Shown piece after piece: positions 33,060-39,954 of a stretch of 46,438 nt of DNA. The translations under genes and the position numbers were made by a program. The DNA is from Planctomycetota bacterium (GTDB taxonomy: Bacteria; Planctomycetota; MHYJ01; WSZJ01), in NCBI GenBank assembly GCA_016190145.1, contig JACPRD010000025.1, forward strand, positions 1 to 46,438, read 5' to 3'. The notes under the pieces are model-generated. The model was not told the origin of the DNA. It saw nothing but the letters and a program-made list of their open reading frames with translations, and did not search any database. Positions within the stretch are counted from its first letter, which is position 1. Each line of letters begins with the position of its first letter.

Positions 33060-33527
33060 ATGCGCTCCCGCCGCGGTTTCACGCTCATCGAAGTCCTCTG
33101 CGTCGTCGCCATCATCGGGACCCTCTGCGCCATCCTCTTCCCGGCCATCGTCGCCGCCCGCTGCCACGCCCGCGACCGCGCTTCACAGGCCACCCTCAAC
33201 GACTTCTGCATCGCCGTGAAATCGTGGCAGACCGACCACGCGAAGTACCCGGCCGAGGAGCCCGGCTACGGCATCACCAGCGCCGGCCTCATCCCGCTTC
33301 TCTACGGCTCCGGCCCCGTCGGCCGCCCCTACTACGGTTTCGCGCCCGACTCCGTCGCGACCGGCGAGTGGCGCAACGAACTCGGCTTCCCCTACCGCTA
33401 CCGCCGCGACGGCTCCGTGACGCCTCTCTGGAACCGCGGCGCCTTCGACGTCTGGGCGAAAGGCTGCAGCGACGCCGCCGCGACCGACTCCATGCCCCAG
33501 GCCTCCTGCTCCATCAACAACCGGTAA
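33060..33527 (+). CDS. Pseudopilin A1 (GspG-like), operon 1 gene 1
   Basis: A 155-residue type IV pilin-like protein. The prepilin peptidase site is RRGFTLIEVLCVVAIIG: a basic leader, cleavage after Gly6, Phe at +1 and Glu at +5, then the hydrophobic helix. The globular part has KYPAEEPGYGI and a Cys-bearing C-terminus (KGCSDAAATD, then CSINN). GspG-like major or minor pseudopilins build the short periplasmic piston or pilus. AAGGAGGT precedes the ATG. It is paralogous to the first gene of operon 2 (37615-38133), which shares the AARC-x-SQA and YRYR/YKYR regions. The four following genes are spaced by about 10-13 bp. Confidence 0.85.
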   Translation: MRSRRGFTLIEVLCVVAIIGTLCAILFPAIVAARCHARDRASQATLNDFCIAVKSWQTDHAKYPAEEPGYGITSAGLIPLLYGSGPVGRPYYGFAPDSVATGEWRNELGFPYRYRRDGSVTPLWNRGAFDVWAKGCSDAAATDSMPQASCSINNR

Positions 33528-33537
33528 CGAGGCCCCC

Positions 33538-34029
33538 ATGCGCCGCCACGGATTCACCGTCCTGGAGCTCCTTGTCGTCATCGCGATCCTCGGGTTCCTC
33601 GTTTCCGCCCTCGCCGTCGCGTGCGCGGGCATGACCCACCGGGCCAACGTCGTCGCCACCCAGTCGCTCGTCCGCGCGCTCGACGCCGGTTGCCACTCCT
33701 ACGAGTCGAAATTCGGGAAGTATCCGGGGGCCCCTTCGGCCACCGCCGATACGACCGTCCTCTACCGGACGCTGTGTGTCTCTCTCGTCGCCACCGAGGG
33801 AGGCACCGGCGCCGGTCCGGGCAAGAGCCGCGTCCTCGAGCCGTTCTGCGAGCTGCCGAAAGCCCGCACGCCCCTCGCACCCCAGATCCACGACGACTGG
33901 GGCTGGCCCGTCCGCTACACCCTCCCCGGCACCGCACACGCCGACGGCACCGACAACACCGCAGGATTCGACATCGACGCCTCCTCCACCGAGGGCGGCG
34001 TCATCGGAAACTGGAACCTCGATCGCTAG
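33538..34029 (+). CDS. Pseudopilin B1 (GspG-like), operon 1 gene 2
   Basis: A 163-residue type IV pilin-like protein with MRRHGFTVLELLVVIAILGF (cleavage after Gly5, Glu at +5). A globular domain follows with DAGCHSYESKFGKYPG, LEPFCELPKA and a Gly/Asp-rich end that includes DDWGWPVRYTLPG, typical of GspG-like folds with a calcium-type loop. It is the paralogue of operon 2 gene 2 (38143-38736), which shares RRLDAGCEAYNTKFQDYP and a C-terminal NWTYDR/NWNLDR. It is the second of five tightly packed pseudopilin genes. Confidence 0.85.
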   Translation: MRRHGFTVLELLVVIAILGFLVSALAVACAGMTHRANVVATQSLVRALDAGCHSYESKFGKYPGAPSATADTTVLYRTLCVSLVATEGGTGAGPGKSRVLEPFCELPKARTPLAPQIHDDWGWPVRYTLPGTAHADGTDNTAGFDIDASSTEGGVIGNWNLDR

Positions 34030-34038
34030 GAGACCGCC

Positions 34039-34587
34039 ATGCGCCGGAAGCGCGGGTTCACGCTGACTGAAATCCTCGTCGTGATCGCGATCATCGCCAT
34101 CATCGCCGGATCGTCCGTCTCCATCCTCAGCGCCTTCATGAGAAATCAGGCCCTGCGCCAGTCCGGCGGGTTCCTCGAGACCCAGTTCATGCGCGCCCGC
34201 CAGGCCTCGACTTCGGAACGCTCCGTCCACTTCCTCGTGCTCGACGCCGGCCGTAACTCCGTAAACCTCTGGGCGGACGCCGACGGAGACCGCGCGTTCG
34301 ACCCGGCCAGCGACCGCCCCGCGGGCGCCGAGGACGTCCTTCCGAAACACGTTCGCTTCGCCCCGGCACTCGGCGGACCCCTCTTCAATAAGGCCGGCCT
34401 CGCCATCCTCGCCTTCTATCCCGACGGAAGTTGCGTGCTCCCCGGGGCCAAGACGACGTTTGCGCCGGACATGGGGGCGGGAAGCGCCGACCTGGTGCTG
34501 GAGCAGGAGAACCAGGTGCAGCGGCTGTTCGTGGATCTTTCGCCGGGGACCGGGAAGGTGATCAAGCAGGCGTTGCGGTCCAACTAG
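34039..34587 (+). CDS. Pseudopilin C1 (GspH/FimT-like), operon 1 gene 3
   Basis: A 182-residue pilin-like protein: RRKRGFTLTEILVVIAIIAI at the N-terminus, then a GspH/FimT-like domain with FMRARQASTSERSVHFLVLD and AILAFYPDGSCVLPG, ending LSPGTGKVIKQALRSN. GspH/FimT minor pseudopilins sit at or near the tip complex and prime assembly. The operon 2 paralogue (38746-39291) shares FMKARQLATSEKIVYFLVLDG, FYPDGSCILP and a GKIRKQAYRIN end. It follows gene 2 after 9 bp. Confidence 0.85.
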   Translation: MRRKRGFTLTEILVVIAIIAIIAGSSVSILSAFMRNQALRQSGGFLETQFMRARQASTSERSVHFLVLDAGRNSVNLWADADGDRAFDPASDRPAGAEDVLPKHVRFAPALGGPLFNKAGLAILAFYPDGSCVLPGAKTTFAPDMGAGSADLVLEQENQVQRLFVDLSPGTGKVIKQALRSN

Positions 34588-34597
34588 GGAGGGGACG

Positions 34598-35152
34598 ATG
34601 AGGTGCCGCCGCTCGTCGGGTTTCACGCTGGTCGAGATCCTGATCGCGCTGGTGATCCTGATGGTGGGGATCGTCGGCATCATGGCGCTCTACCCGGTCG
34701 CCGTGAAGAACACGAAGACGTCGCTGCAGGACACGACCGCGGCCACCGTCGCGCAGTCGCTTCACAGCGCGATGACCGAAGCCATGCGGCGCGCGCCGAC
34801 CGACACGGTCACGCTTCAGCACGACGGCACCGGCGGCAAGTTCGCTTTCACGGTGCCGGCGGGGATCGGCGTACCGGCGGTCTATCCTGCGCCTGGAACG
34901 GCGTTCCCGCTGGGCGACGACATGGACGTGCGGCAGGCGGTGGCCGACATCCGGACGATGGATCCGACCGAGCCGTACGACCAGTACTCGTGGCAGTTCG
35001 TGGTGACGCGCGTCGACGCGCAGAGCCAGCTCTTCGAAGTGCGGTTCCGGATCTACCGGAACTTCGACGCGACGGCTTTGTACGACCCGATGGCGCCGGA
35101 CGTGAGGGCGGACCTGGTGCAGGAATTCAGCGCTTTCATCCTGAAGGGATAG
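34598..35152 (+). CDS. Pseudopilin D1 (GspI/PilV-like), operon 1 gene 4
   Basis: A 184-residue minor pilin-like protein: SSGFTLVEILIALVILMVGIVGIMALYP is the GspI/PilV-type N-terminus. An AQSLHSAMTEAMRRAPTD helix and an FRIYRNFDA strand near the C-terminus follow. In type II systems GspI nucleates the GspI-J-K tip. The operon 2 copy (39301-39945) has nearly the same N-terminal 60 residues (GFTLVEILIALVLLMVGIVGI, QSLYNAMTEAMRRP), which makes the duplication plain. Confidence 0.85.
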   Translation: MRCRRSSGFTLVEILIALVILMVGIVGIMALYPVAVKNTKTSLQDTTAATVAQSLHSAMTEAMRRAPTDTVTLQHDGTGGKFAFTVPAGIGVPAVYPAPGTAFPLGDDMDVRQAVADIRTMDPTEPYDQYSWQFVVTRVDAQSQLFEVRFRIYRNFDATALYDPMAPDVRADLVQEFSAFILKG

Positions 35153-35165
35153 GGGGGGGGAGACG

Positions 35166-35966
35166 ATGCGCGCGCGCGGTGGATTCACGCTGATCGAGTT
35201 GCTGGTGTCGGTGGCGCTGGCGGTGCTGCTGATCACGGTGATGGTGGGGCTGTTCTTCCGCTCGACCGACACGGTGCTCGCCGGCGAGGCGCGGATGGCG
35301 GTCGCGGCGAACGCTCGCGTCGCGCTGGACGCGGTGTCGCAGGACCTGGATAACGGCGCTCCCACCGAGCCCGGTCGGCAGCGGTTCATGCTGACGGACG
35401 GATTCGACACGCTGGGCCCCGATCGCGACATCTCAGGTGCGCACGATTCGCTCGCGTTCATGACCACCGCGACGGCGCCCGCCGGCGGGACACGCTCGCT
35501 CAAGACTGTCCTCGTGGAGTACTTCCTCGCGCCGGAGCCGGATCCGGAGATCGGCGCGGCGGGGACGGAGGCGAACGGAGTGCGGTCGGGGCGGGAGTTG
35601 CGCGTCCTGAAGCGCCGGCTGTGGGACGTGACGAAGGATTCGGCGTGGTCGCTGCTCGCGGGGCTGGCGGACGGCGCGCCTCTCGACGTTGCGGCGGCGA
35701 CGGGGGCGGGGATGGTGCTGCTGGAAGAGGGCGACCTGTGCCACTACGTGCTCTCGATGAACATCGAGGTTTTCGCAAACGAGACGTACTGGCAGATCCA
35801 CGACGGGGGCGCGAATCCCTACGCCGCGGCAGTGCTTCCGGTGGGGGACAGCCCCTCGGATCCGGGTCTGCCGCGCAAGATCCGGCTGACCTTGCGCGTG
35901 ATCGAGGGGGCTGCGGAGAGGACGGAGCGGTGCCACCAGCGCGAGATCTGGCTGCCGGTGGAATAG
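35166..35966 (+). CDS. Pseudopilin E1 (GspJ/PilW-like), operon 1 gene 5
   Basis: A 266-residue minor pilin-like protein: RARGGFTLIELLVSVALAVLLITVM at the N-terminus, then VALDAVSQDLDNGAP, TVLVEYFLAPEPD, VLKRRLWDV and LEEGDLCHYVLSMNIEVFANETYW. It ends with RKIRLTLRVIEGAAERTERCHQREIWLPV. The pattern fits GspJ/PilW. The operon 2 paralogue (39955-40851) shares RSTD, VLKRRLW, IEEGDLCHWVLSFNIEAY, MPVGDTIPGDPGFPRKFRIT and a QREVWAP end. It closes operon 1; no terminator lies between it and the regulator gene 89 bp downstream. Confidence 0.85.
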   Translation: MRARGGFTLIELLVSVALAVLLITVMVGLFFRSTDTVLAGEARMAVAANARVALDAVSQDLDNGAPTEPGRQRFMLTDGFDTLGPDRDISGAHDSLAFMTTATAPAGGTRSLKTVLVEYFLAPEPDPEIGAAGTEANGVRSGRELRVLKRRLWDVTKDSAWSLLAGLADGAPLDVAAATGAGMVLLEEGDLCHYVLSMNIEVFANETYWQIHDGGANPYAAAVLPVGDSPSDPGLPRKIRLTLRVIEGAAERTERCHQREIWLPVE

Positions 35967-36012
35967 GGGGAGAATTGATTCAAACTAGGGCCGAGGAACC
36001 AGTTCTGTTAAA

Positions 36013-36028
36013 GTTACCGTCCGGTAAC
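36013..36028. promoter_or_regulatory. Operator candidate 2: GTTACCG-TC-CGGTAAC
   Basis: A 7+2+7 perfect palindrome 27 bp before the regulator ATG, with an extra half-site GGTAAC at 36046-36051 between the ribosome-binding site and the start. It contains the GTTAC-N6-GTAAC core shared with operator 1 and closely matched by operator 3. The location suggests autoregulation. Confidence 0.72.
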
Positions 36029-36055
36029 AAGGCCCCTTCCGGAGCGGTAACCCGT

Positions 36056-37423
36056 ATGAAAGTTCTGATGGCGGAAGACGAAAAGTCCATCGCCCTGACC
36101 TTGGGCGACGAGCTGGAGGCCGCCGGCCATGACGTCGTGCACAAGGCCGACGGACTCTCCGCGCTTCAGGCCGCGCTCAGCGATCCCTTCGACGTCGTCA
36201 TCAGCGACATCCGCATGCCCAACCTGGACGGCGAGCAACTGCTCGCGCGCCTGAAGGAGGCCAAGCCCGAACTCCCCGTCGTCCTCATGACCGGCTTCGG
36301 AACGATGGAATCCGTCATCAAGGCGATGCGCCTCGGCGCCTACGACTACCTCCAGAAGCCGTTCGACACGCGCGAGGCGATCCTGATCCTGGAGAGACTC
36401 GGCCGCGAACTCGAACTCAAGCGCAAGTGCGACTCCCTCCAGGAACAGCTCGCCGACAAGTACCGGTTCGAGAACATCGTCGGAGCCTCGCCGCGCATCC
36501 AGTCTGTCTACTCGCTCGTCCGCGCGGCGGCCGCCAACGACATGAACGTGCTCATCACCGGCGAAACCGGCACCGGCAAGGAACTCGTCGCGCACGCGAT
36601 CCACGTGAACAGCGCGAGGAAGAAATTCGATTTCGTGAAGGTCTCCTGCCACAACTTCCCGGACACCCTCCTGGAGTCCGAGCTGTTCGGCCACGAAAAA
36701 GGCGCCTTCACCGACGCGAAGGACCAGAAGATAGGGAGATTCGAGCGCGCCAATCGCGGGACGATCTTCATCGACGACATCGACGACATGCCGCCCGGCG
36801 CCCAGGCGAAGATCCTGAACGTGCTCCAGGACCGCAAGCTGGAACGCCTGGGAGGCACGAAGACGATCAGCATCGACATCCGGGTCGTCGCGGCCACGAA
36901 AGTCGATCTGGCGAAGGCCGTGCGCGACGGGCGCTTCCGTGACGACCTGTACTACCGCCTGAACGTCGTGCCGATCGACATCCCGCCGCTCCGCGACCGC
37001 GAGGGAGATATCCCGCTTCTCATCAAGGAGTTCGTCCGGAAATACGCGCCGACGAAGGCCTTCTCGATCTCACCGCAGACGATGGCCGAGCTGGAGCACT
37101 ACACCTGGCCGGGAAACGTCCGTGAACTCGAGGGCGCCGTCCAGCGCGCGATCGCGCTGTCGGGGGACTCGTCGGAGCTGAAGCGGGAGCACCTGATCCG
37201 GCTGGCGCCGGGCGTGCCGAAGGAGCAGCTGGTGCGGTCCGATCGCCGGCCGTTGAAGGAGGTCCTGACGGAGGCGGAGAAGGGGCACATTTTGAACGTC
37301 CTGAAGATCTGCAACAGCAAGAAGGGGGAGGCGGCGGAGCTGCTCGGAATCAGCCGCAAGAACCTGTGGGAGAAGTTGAAGTCTTACGGTGTGGACGAGG
37401 GCGACGAAGGCACCGAGAGGTAA
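36056..37423 (+). CDS. NtrC-family sigma54 response regulator (probable pseudopilin activator)
   Basis: A 455-residue enhancer-binding protein. The receiver covers about 1-120 (Glu7/Asp8, phospho-acceptor Asp51, Thr79, Lys101). The AAA+ domain is about 138-375, with Walker A GETGTGKE (169-176), sigma54-contact loop GAFTDA (216-221, a variant of GAFTGA) and Walker B FIDDID (238-243). The C-terminal Fis-type helix-turn-helix ends NSKKGEAAELLGISRKNLWEKLKSYG. It binds upstream palindromes and uses ATP to open sigma54 promoters after phosphorylation. The cognate histidine kinase is not in the window. The frame is open further upstream into gene E1, but the ATG at 36056 begins exactly at the receiver. 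It sits between the two pseudopilin operons, each with a sigma54 promoter. Confidence 0.93.
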   Translation: MKVLMAEDEKSIALTLGDELEAAGHDVVHKADGLSALQAALSDPFDVVISDIRMPNLDGEQLLARLKEAKPELPVVLMTGFGTMESVIKAMRLGAYDYLQKPFDTREAILILERLGRELELKRKCDSLQEQLADKYRFENIVGASPRIQSVYSLVRAAAANDMNVLITGETGTGKELVAHAIHVNSARKKFDFVKVSCHNFPDTLLESELFGHEKGAFTDAKDQKIGRFERANRGTIFIDDIDDMPPGAQAKILNVLQDRKLERLGGTKTISIDIRVVAATKVDLAKAVRDGRFRDDLYYRLNVVPIDIPPLRDREGDIPLLIKEFVRKYAPTKAFSISPQTMAELEHYTWPGNVRELEGAVQRAIALSGDSSELKREHLIRLAPGVPKEQLVRSDRRPLKEVLTEAEKGHILNVLKICNSKKGEAAELLGISRKNLWEKLKSYGVDEGDEGTER

Positions 37424-37427
37424 CTGA

Positions 37428-37443
37428 ATTACCCTGAGGTAAC
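37428..37443. promoter_or_regulatory. Operator candidate 3: (A)TTACC-CTGA-GGTAA(C)
   Basis: A palindrome with the same TTAC-N6-GTAA core and spacing as operators 1 and 2, just after the regulator stop and about 120 bp upstream of the predicted sigma54 start of operon 2. An extra half-site GGTAAC (37419-37424) overlaps the regulator stop codon. Confidence 0.68.
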
Positions 37444-37530
37444 ACGGGGAGGTGGGCCGGGGGGCCGGAAAAAGCGGTAAAAGCAGGCTTTCAGCGCGTT
37501 TCAGGCGTTTGTCCGGGGAATTTTAGGGCA

Positions 37531-37544
37531 GGCCCTGAATTTGC
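37531..37544 (+). promoter_or_regulatory. sigma54 promoter of pseudopilin operon 2
   Basis: GGCCCTGAATTTGC has the obligatory GG-N10-GC (37531-37532 and 37543-37544) and TTTGC at -12, but the -24 block deviates from TGGCACG. Predicted start about 37556, giving a leader of about 59 nt to the ATG at 37615. It is weaker than the operon 1 promoter. Confidence 0.58.
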
Positions 37545-37614
37545 GCCCTGTCAGGCGGGAGGAAGTGCAATCATCATCCCATACCGCAACCGTCAGAAAC
37601 TTCAGGAGATTCGT

Positions 37615-38133
37615 ATGTCGCATCGAGCCCGTGGATTCACGATCGTCGAACTGCTCGTCGTCGTCGTCATCATCGGCATCCTGGCGGCCCTTCTGCTCCC
37701 CGCCCTGAGCGCCGCGCGCTGCCGCAGCAAGCACAGCGCTTCCCAGGCCCAGATCCAGGACATCTCGGTGGCCCTCAAGGCCTACGAGGCGGATTACGGG
37801 CGCTACCCGAAGGAGCAGGCGGACGGGTACATTTCGCAGGGCGGAACCACGTTCCTCGTGGACATCCTCTCCGCGAAAGGCCCGAAGAACATTCCGTACT
37901 ATGAGTTCCGTGCCGACACGCTCCAGGCCGGCCGCTGGATGAGCGCGCTTCGCACGCCGTACAAGTACCGCGAGAACGCGAGCAAGACGAAAGTGCCGCC
38001 CAGTCCCGGGGCGATGATGAACCTGCACTCGTTCGACATCTGGGCATCCGGATGCGGGGACGACCAGTTGCCGGTTCCGTGCGATCCGATCACGTCGATG
38101 CCGCCCGATTCCGCTACCTGCAAGAACTGGTAG
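37615..38133 (+). CDS. Pseudopilin A2 (GspG-like), operon 2 gene 1
   Basis: A 172-residue pilin-like protein: SHRARGFTIVELLVVVVIIGILAAL at the N-terminus, SAARCRSKHSASQAQIQDISVALKAYEADYGRYPKEQ as the GspG-like helix, then PYYEFRADTLQAGRW and a Cys-containing tail (CGDDQLPVPCDP, ATCKNW). It is the paralogue of A1 at 33060. AGGAG precedes the ATG. The hydrophobic helix and calcium-loop region suggest a structural subunit of a pseudopilus. Confidence 0.85.
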   Translation: MSHRARGFTIVELLVVVVIIGILAALLLPALSAARCRSKHSASQAQIQDISVALKAYEADYGRYPKEQADGYISQGGTTFLVDILSAKGPKNIPYYEFRADTLQAGRWMSALRTPYKYRENASKTKVPPSPGAMMNLHSFDIWASGCGDDQLPVPCDPITSMPPDSATCKNW

Positions 38134-38142
38134 GAGAGAGTC

Positions 38143-38736
38143 ATGATCCGGAACAGGACACAGGGCTTCACGCTGCTCGAGTTGCTGGTGGTGATCGCCA
38201 TCATGGGGTTCCTCATCGGAGCGCTCGTGGTGGCCGCGACCGGCCTGAAGGCGCGCGCCAAGATCGAGAAGACGGCGGCGACCATCCGGCGGCTGGACGC
38301 TGGATGCGAGGCGTACAACACCAAGTTCCAGGACTATCCGTCGGAGTACGCGAAGCTGACGGCGGCTGACGTCAAGTCGGGGAAGAAGTGGCCCGTGATC
38401 AAGAGCGACGTGTACCTGTACGACTACCTCGGGAAGCCGCTCAGCGTCGTCGAGGGATTCTCGGGGGGCACATCGAAGAAGCGCAACCTCGAGCCCTTCG
38501 TGGAGATCATGGAGTCGGAGCGGCTGGGGGACATCATGGGGACGAAGACGGTGCAGATCCTCGACGCGTACGAGGGCCCGATCTGGTACGAGCTCCCCGG
38601 TTACACGCACGGCGCGAACTTCCCGGACATGTCGACGAAGTTCGACCTGACGTCGCTCGGGCCCGACAGGACGACGACGTGGGACAAGCTGAACCCGATC
38701 GATGACATCACCAACTGGACCTACGACCGGAAATAG
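38143..38736 (+). CDS. Pseudopilin B2 (GspG-like), operon 2 gene 2
   Basis: A 197-residue pilin-like protein: NRTQGFTLLELLVVIAIMGFLIGALVV, then RRLDAGCEAYNTKFQDYPSEYAKL and VYLYDYLGKPLSVVEGFSG. NLEPFVEIMESERLGDIMG and IWYELPGYTHGANFP follow, ending ITNWTYDRK. It is the paralogue of B1 with about 30 extra residues. It lies 9 bp after gene A2. Confidence 0.85.
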   Translation: MIRNRTQGFTLLELLVVIAIMGFLIGALVVAATGLKARAKIEKTAATIRRLDAGCEAYNTKFQDYPSEYAKLTAADVKSGKKWPVIKSDVYLYDYLGKPLSVVEGFSGGTSKKRNLEPFVEIMESERLGDIMGTKTVQILDAYEGPIWYELPGYTHGANFPDMSTKFDLTSLGPDRTTTWDKLNPIDDITNWTYDRK

Positions 38737-38745
38737 GAGCGAAAC

Positions 38746-39291
38746 ATGCGAAAGACGCGGGGCTTCTCGCTGGTCGAGATGATGGTCGTCGTGATGATCA
38801 TCCTCGTGCTGGTGACCGGCTCGATCTCGATCCTGAGCGTGTTCATGCGCGGCCAGGGCATCAAGCAGGCCGGGCGTCTCGTGGGCGCGCAGTTCATGAA
38901 GGCCAGGCAGCTGGCGACATCGGAGAAGATCGTGTACTTCCTCGTGCTGGACGGCACGCGACACACGATGAAGCTGTACAAGGACACGAACCTGAGCCGC
39001 AATTTCGAGCTGGGTGTGGACGAGCAGGTGGGCGAGGAACACCCCCTGACGAAGAGCATCGAGTTCGAGACGGGCGTGGCGGGGATGATGGCGTCGGCCC
39101 CGCCGATCTACATTCGATTCTATCCCGACGGCTCGTGCATCCTGCCCGTGGCGGAGATCACCTACGCCCCGGACTCGGCGATCCCGACGGCCGACCTGAT
39201 CCTGATGCAGCCCGGGCAGACCCACAAGGTGTACCTGGACATCAGCCCTGCGGCGGGAAAGATCCGCAAGCAGGCGTATCGCATCAACTAG
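38746..39291 (+). CDS. Pseudopilin C2 (GspH/FimT-like), operon 2 gene 3
   Basis: A 181-residue pilin-like protein: RKTRGFSLVEMMVVVMIILVLVTGSISILSVFMRG, GAQFMKARQLATSEKIVYFLVLDG, IRFYPDGSCILPVAEITYAPDS, and the end PAAGKIRKQAYRIN. It is the paralogue of C1 at nearly the same length. Ser instead of Thr at +2 of the mature protein is a minor change. It follows B2 after 9 bp. Confidence 0.85.
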   Translation: MRKTRGFSLVEMMVVVMIILVLVTGSISILSVFMRGQGIKQAGRLVGAQFMKARQLATSEKIVYFLVLDGTRHTMKLYKDTNLSRNFELGVDEQVGEEHPLTKSIEFETGVAGMMASAPPIYIRFYPDGSCILPVAEITYAPDSAIPTADLILMQPGQTHKVYLDISPAAGKIRKQAYRIN

Positions 39292-39300
39292 GAGAGGACA

Positions 39301-39945
39301 ATGAGGAAACACCGTTCCAGTTCCGGCTTCACGCTCGTCGAGATCCTCATCGCCCTCGTCCTGCTGATGGTGGGGATCGTCGGCATCCTGTCCATCTTCC
39401 CGGTGGGCATCAAGAACGTGACCGATTCCGTCGAGGACTCGACGGCGGCGAACATCGGCCAGTCGCTCTATAACGCGATGACCGAGGCCATGCGCCGCCC
39501 GAACGCGGCGGGCAAGATCGTCTTCGCGCACGACGGACTCCAGTCCGTCGGGCCGCAGACCTATACCTTCGATCTCCCGGCCGGCGTGGGCGTCATCGTC
39601 CTCCATCCCACTCCCGGTTCAGGGACCGATTCCACCCTGCAGGCGTTTCAGCTCGGCATGGACGCCCGCACAAGCGCCGTCCTGACCGATATCCAGACCC
39701 CGCCGGGCTGGTCCGCCGGCGGCGACCCCAGCGAGCCCCTCCGCCAGTACTCCTACCAGTTCGAGGTGCAGAAGCCGCCGGAAGCGCTCGTTCCGACCGG
39801 CCCCGGCACCACCACCCCCGTCCCGCTCTACCAGTTCCGCTTCATGATCTATCGCCAGTTCGAGGCGGTAGCCGTCCCGGCCGGCGAGCAGCATCCGAAT
39901 CTCGTGAAGGACTTCAACACGATGATCGCAGGCGCGGGACTCTAG
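39301..39945 (+). CDS. Pseudopilin D2 (GspI/PilV-like), operon 2 gene 4
   Basis: A 214-residue minor pilin-like protein: SSGFTLVEILIALVLLMVGIVGILSIFPVGIKN, NIGQSLYNAMTEAMRRPN, SYQFEVQKPPEALVPTGPG and QFRFMIYRQFEAVAVPAGEQHPNLVKDFN. It is the paralogue of D1; the membrane-helix half is the best conserved part of the whole duplication. It lies 9 bp after C2 and 9 bp before E2. Confidence 0.85.
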   Translation: MRKHRSSSGFTLVEILIALVLLMVGIVGILSIFPVGIKNVTDSVEDSTAANIGQSLYNAMTEAMRRPNAAGKIVFAHDGLQSVGPQTYTFDLPAGVGVIVLHPTPGSGTDSTLQAFQLGMDARTSAVLTDIQTPPGWSAGGDPSEPLRQYSYQFEVQKPPEALVPTGPGTTTPVPLYQFRFMIYRQFEAVAVPAGEQHPNLVKDFNTMIAGAGL

Positions 39946-39954
39946 GAGAAAACC

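Noticed and set aside
33521..33530. GGTAAC at the end of pseudopilin A1 as a fourth operator
   Set aside because: Single half-site made by the stop codon context, with no partner at the 6-bp spacing.
35621..36055. N-terminal extension of the sigma54 regulator
   Set aside because: Open by chance through pseudopilin E1; the receiver domain starts exactly at the ATG at 36056, and the operator palindrome lies in between.
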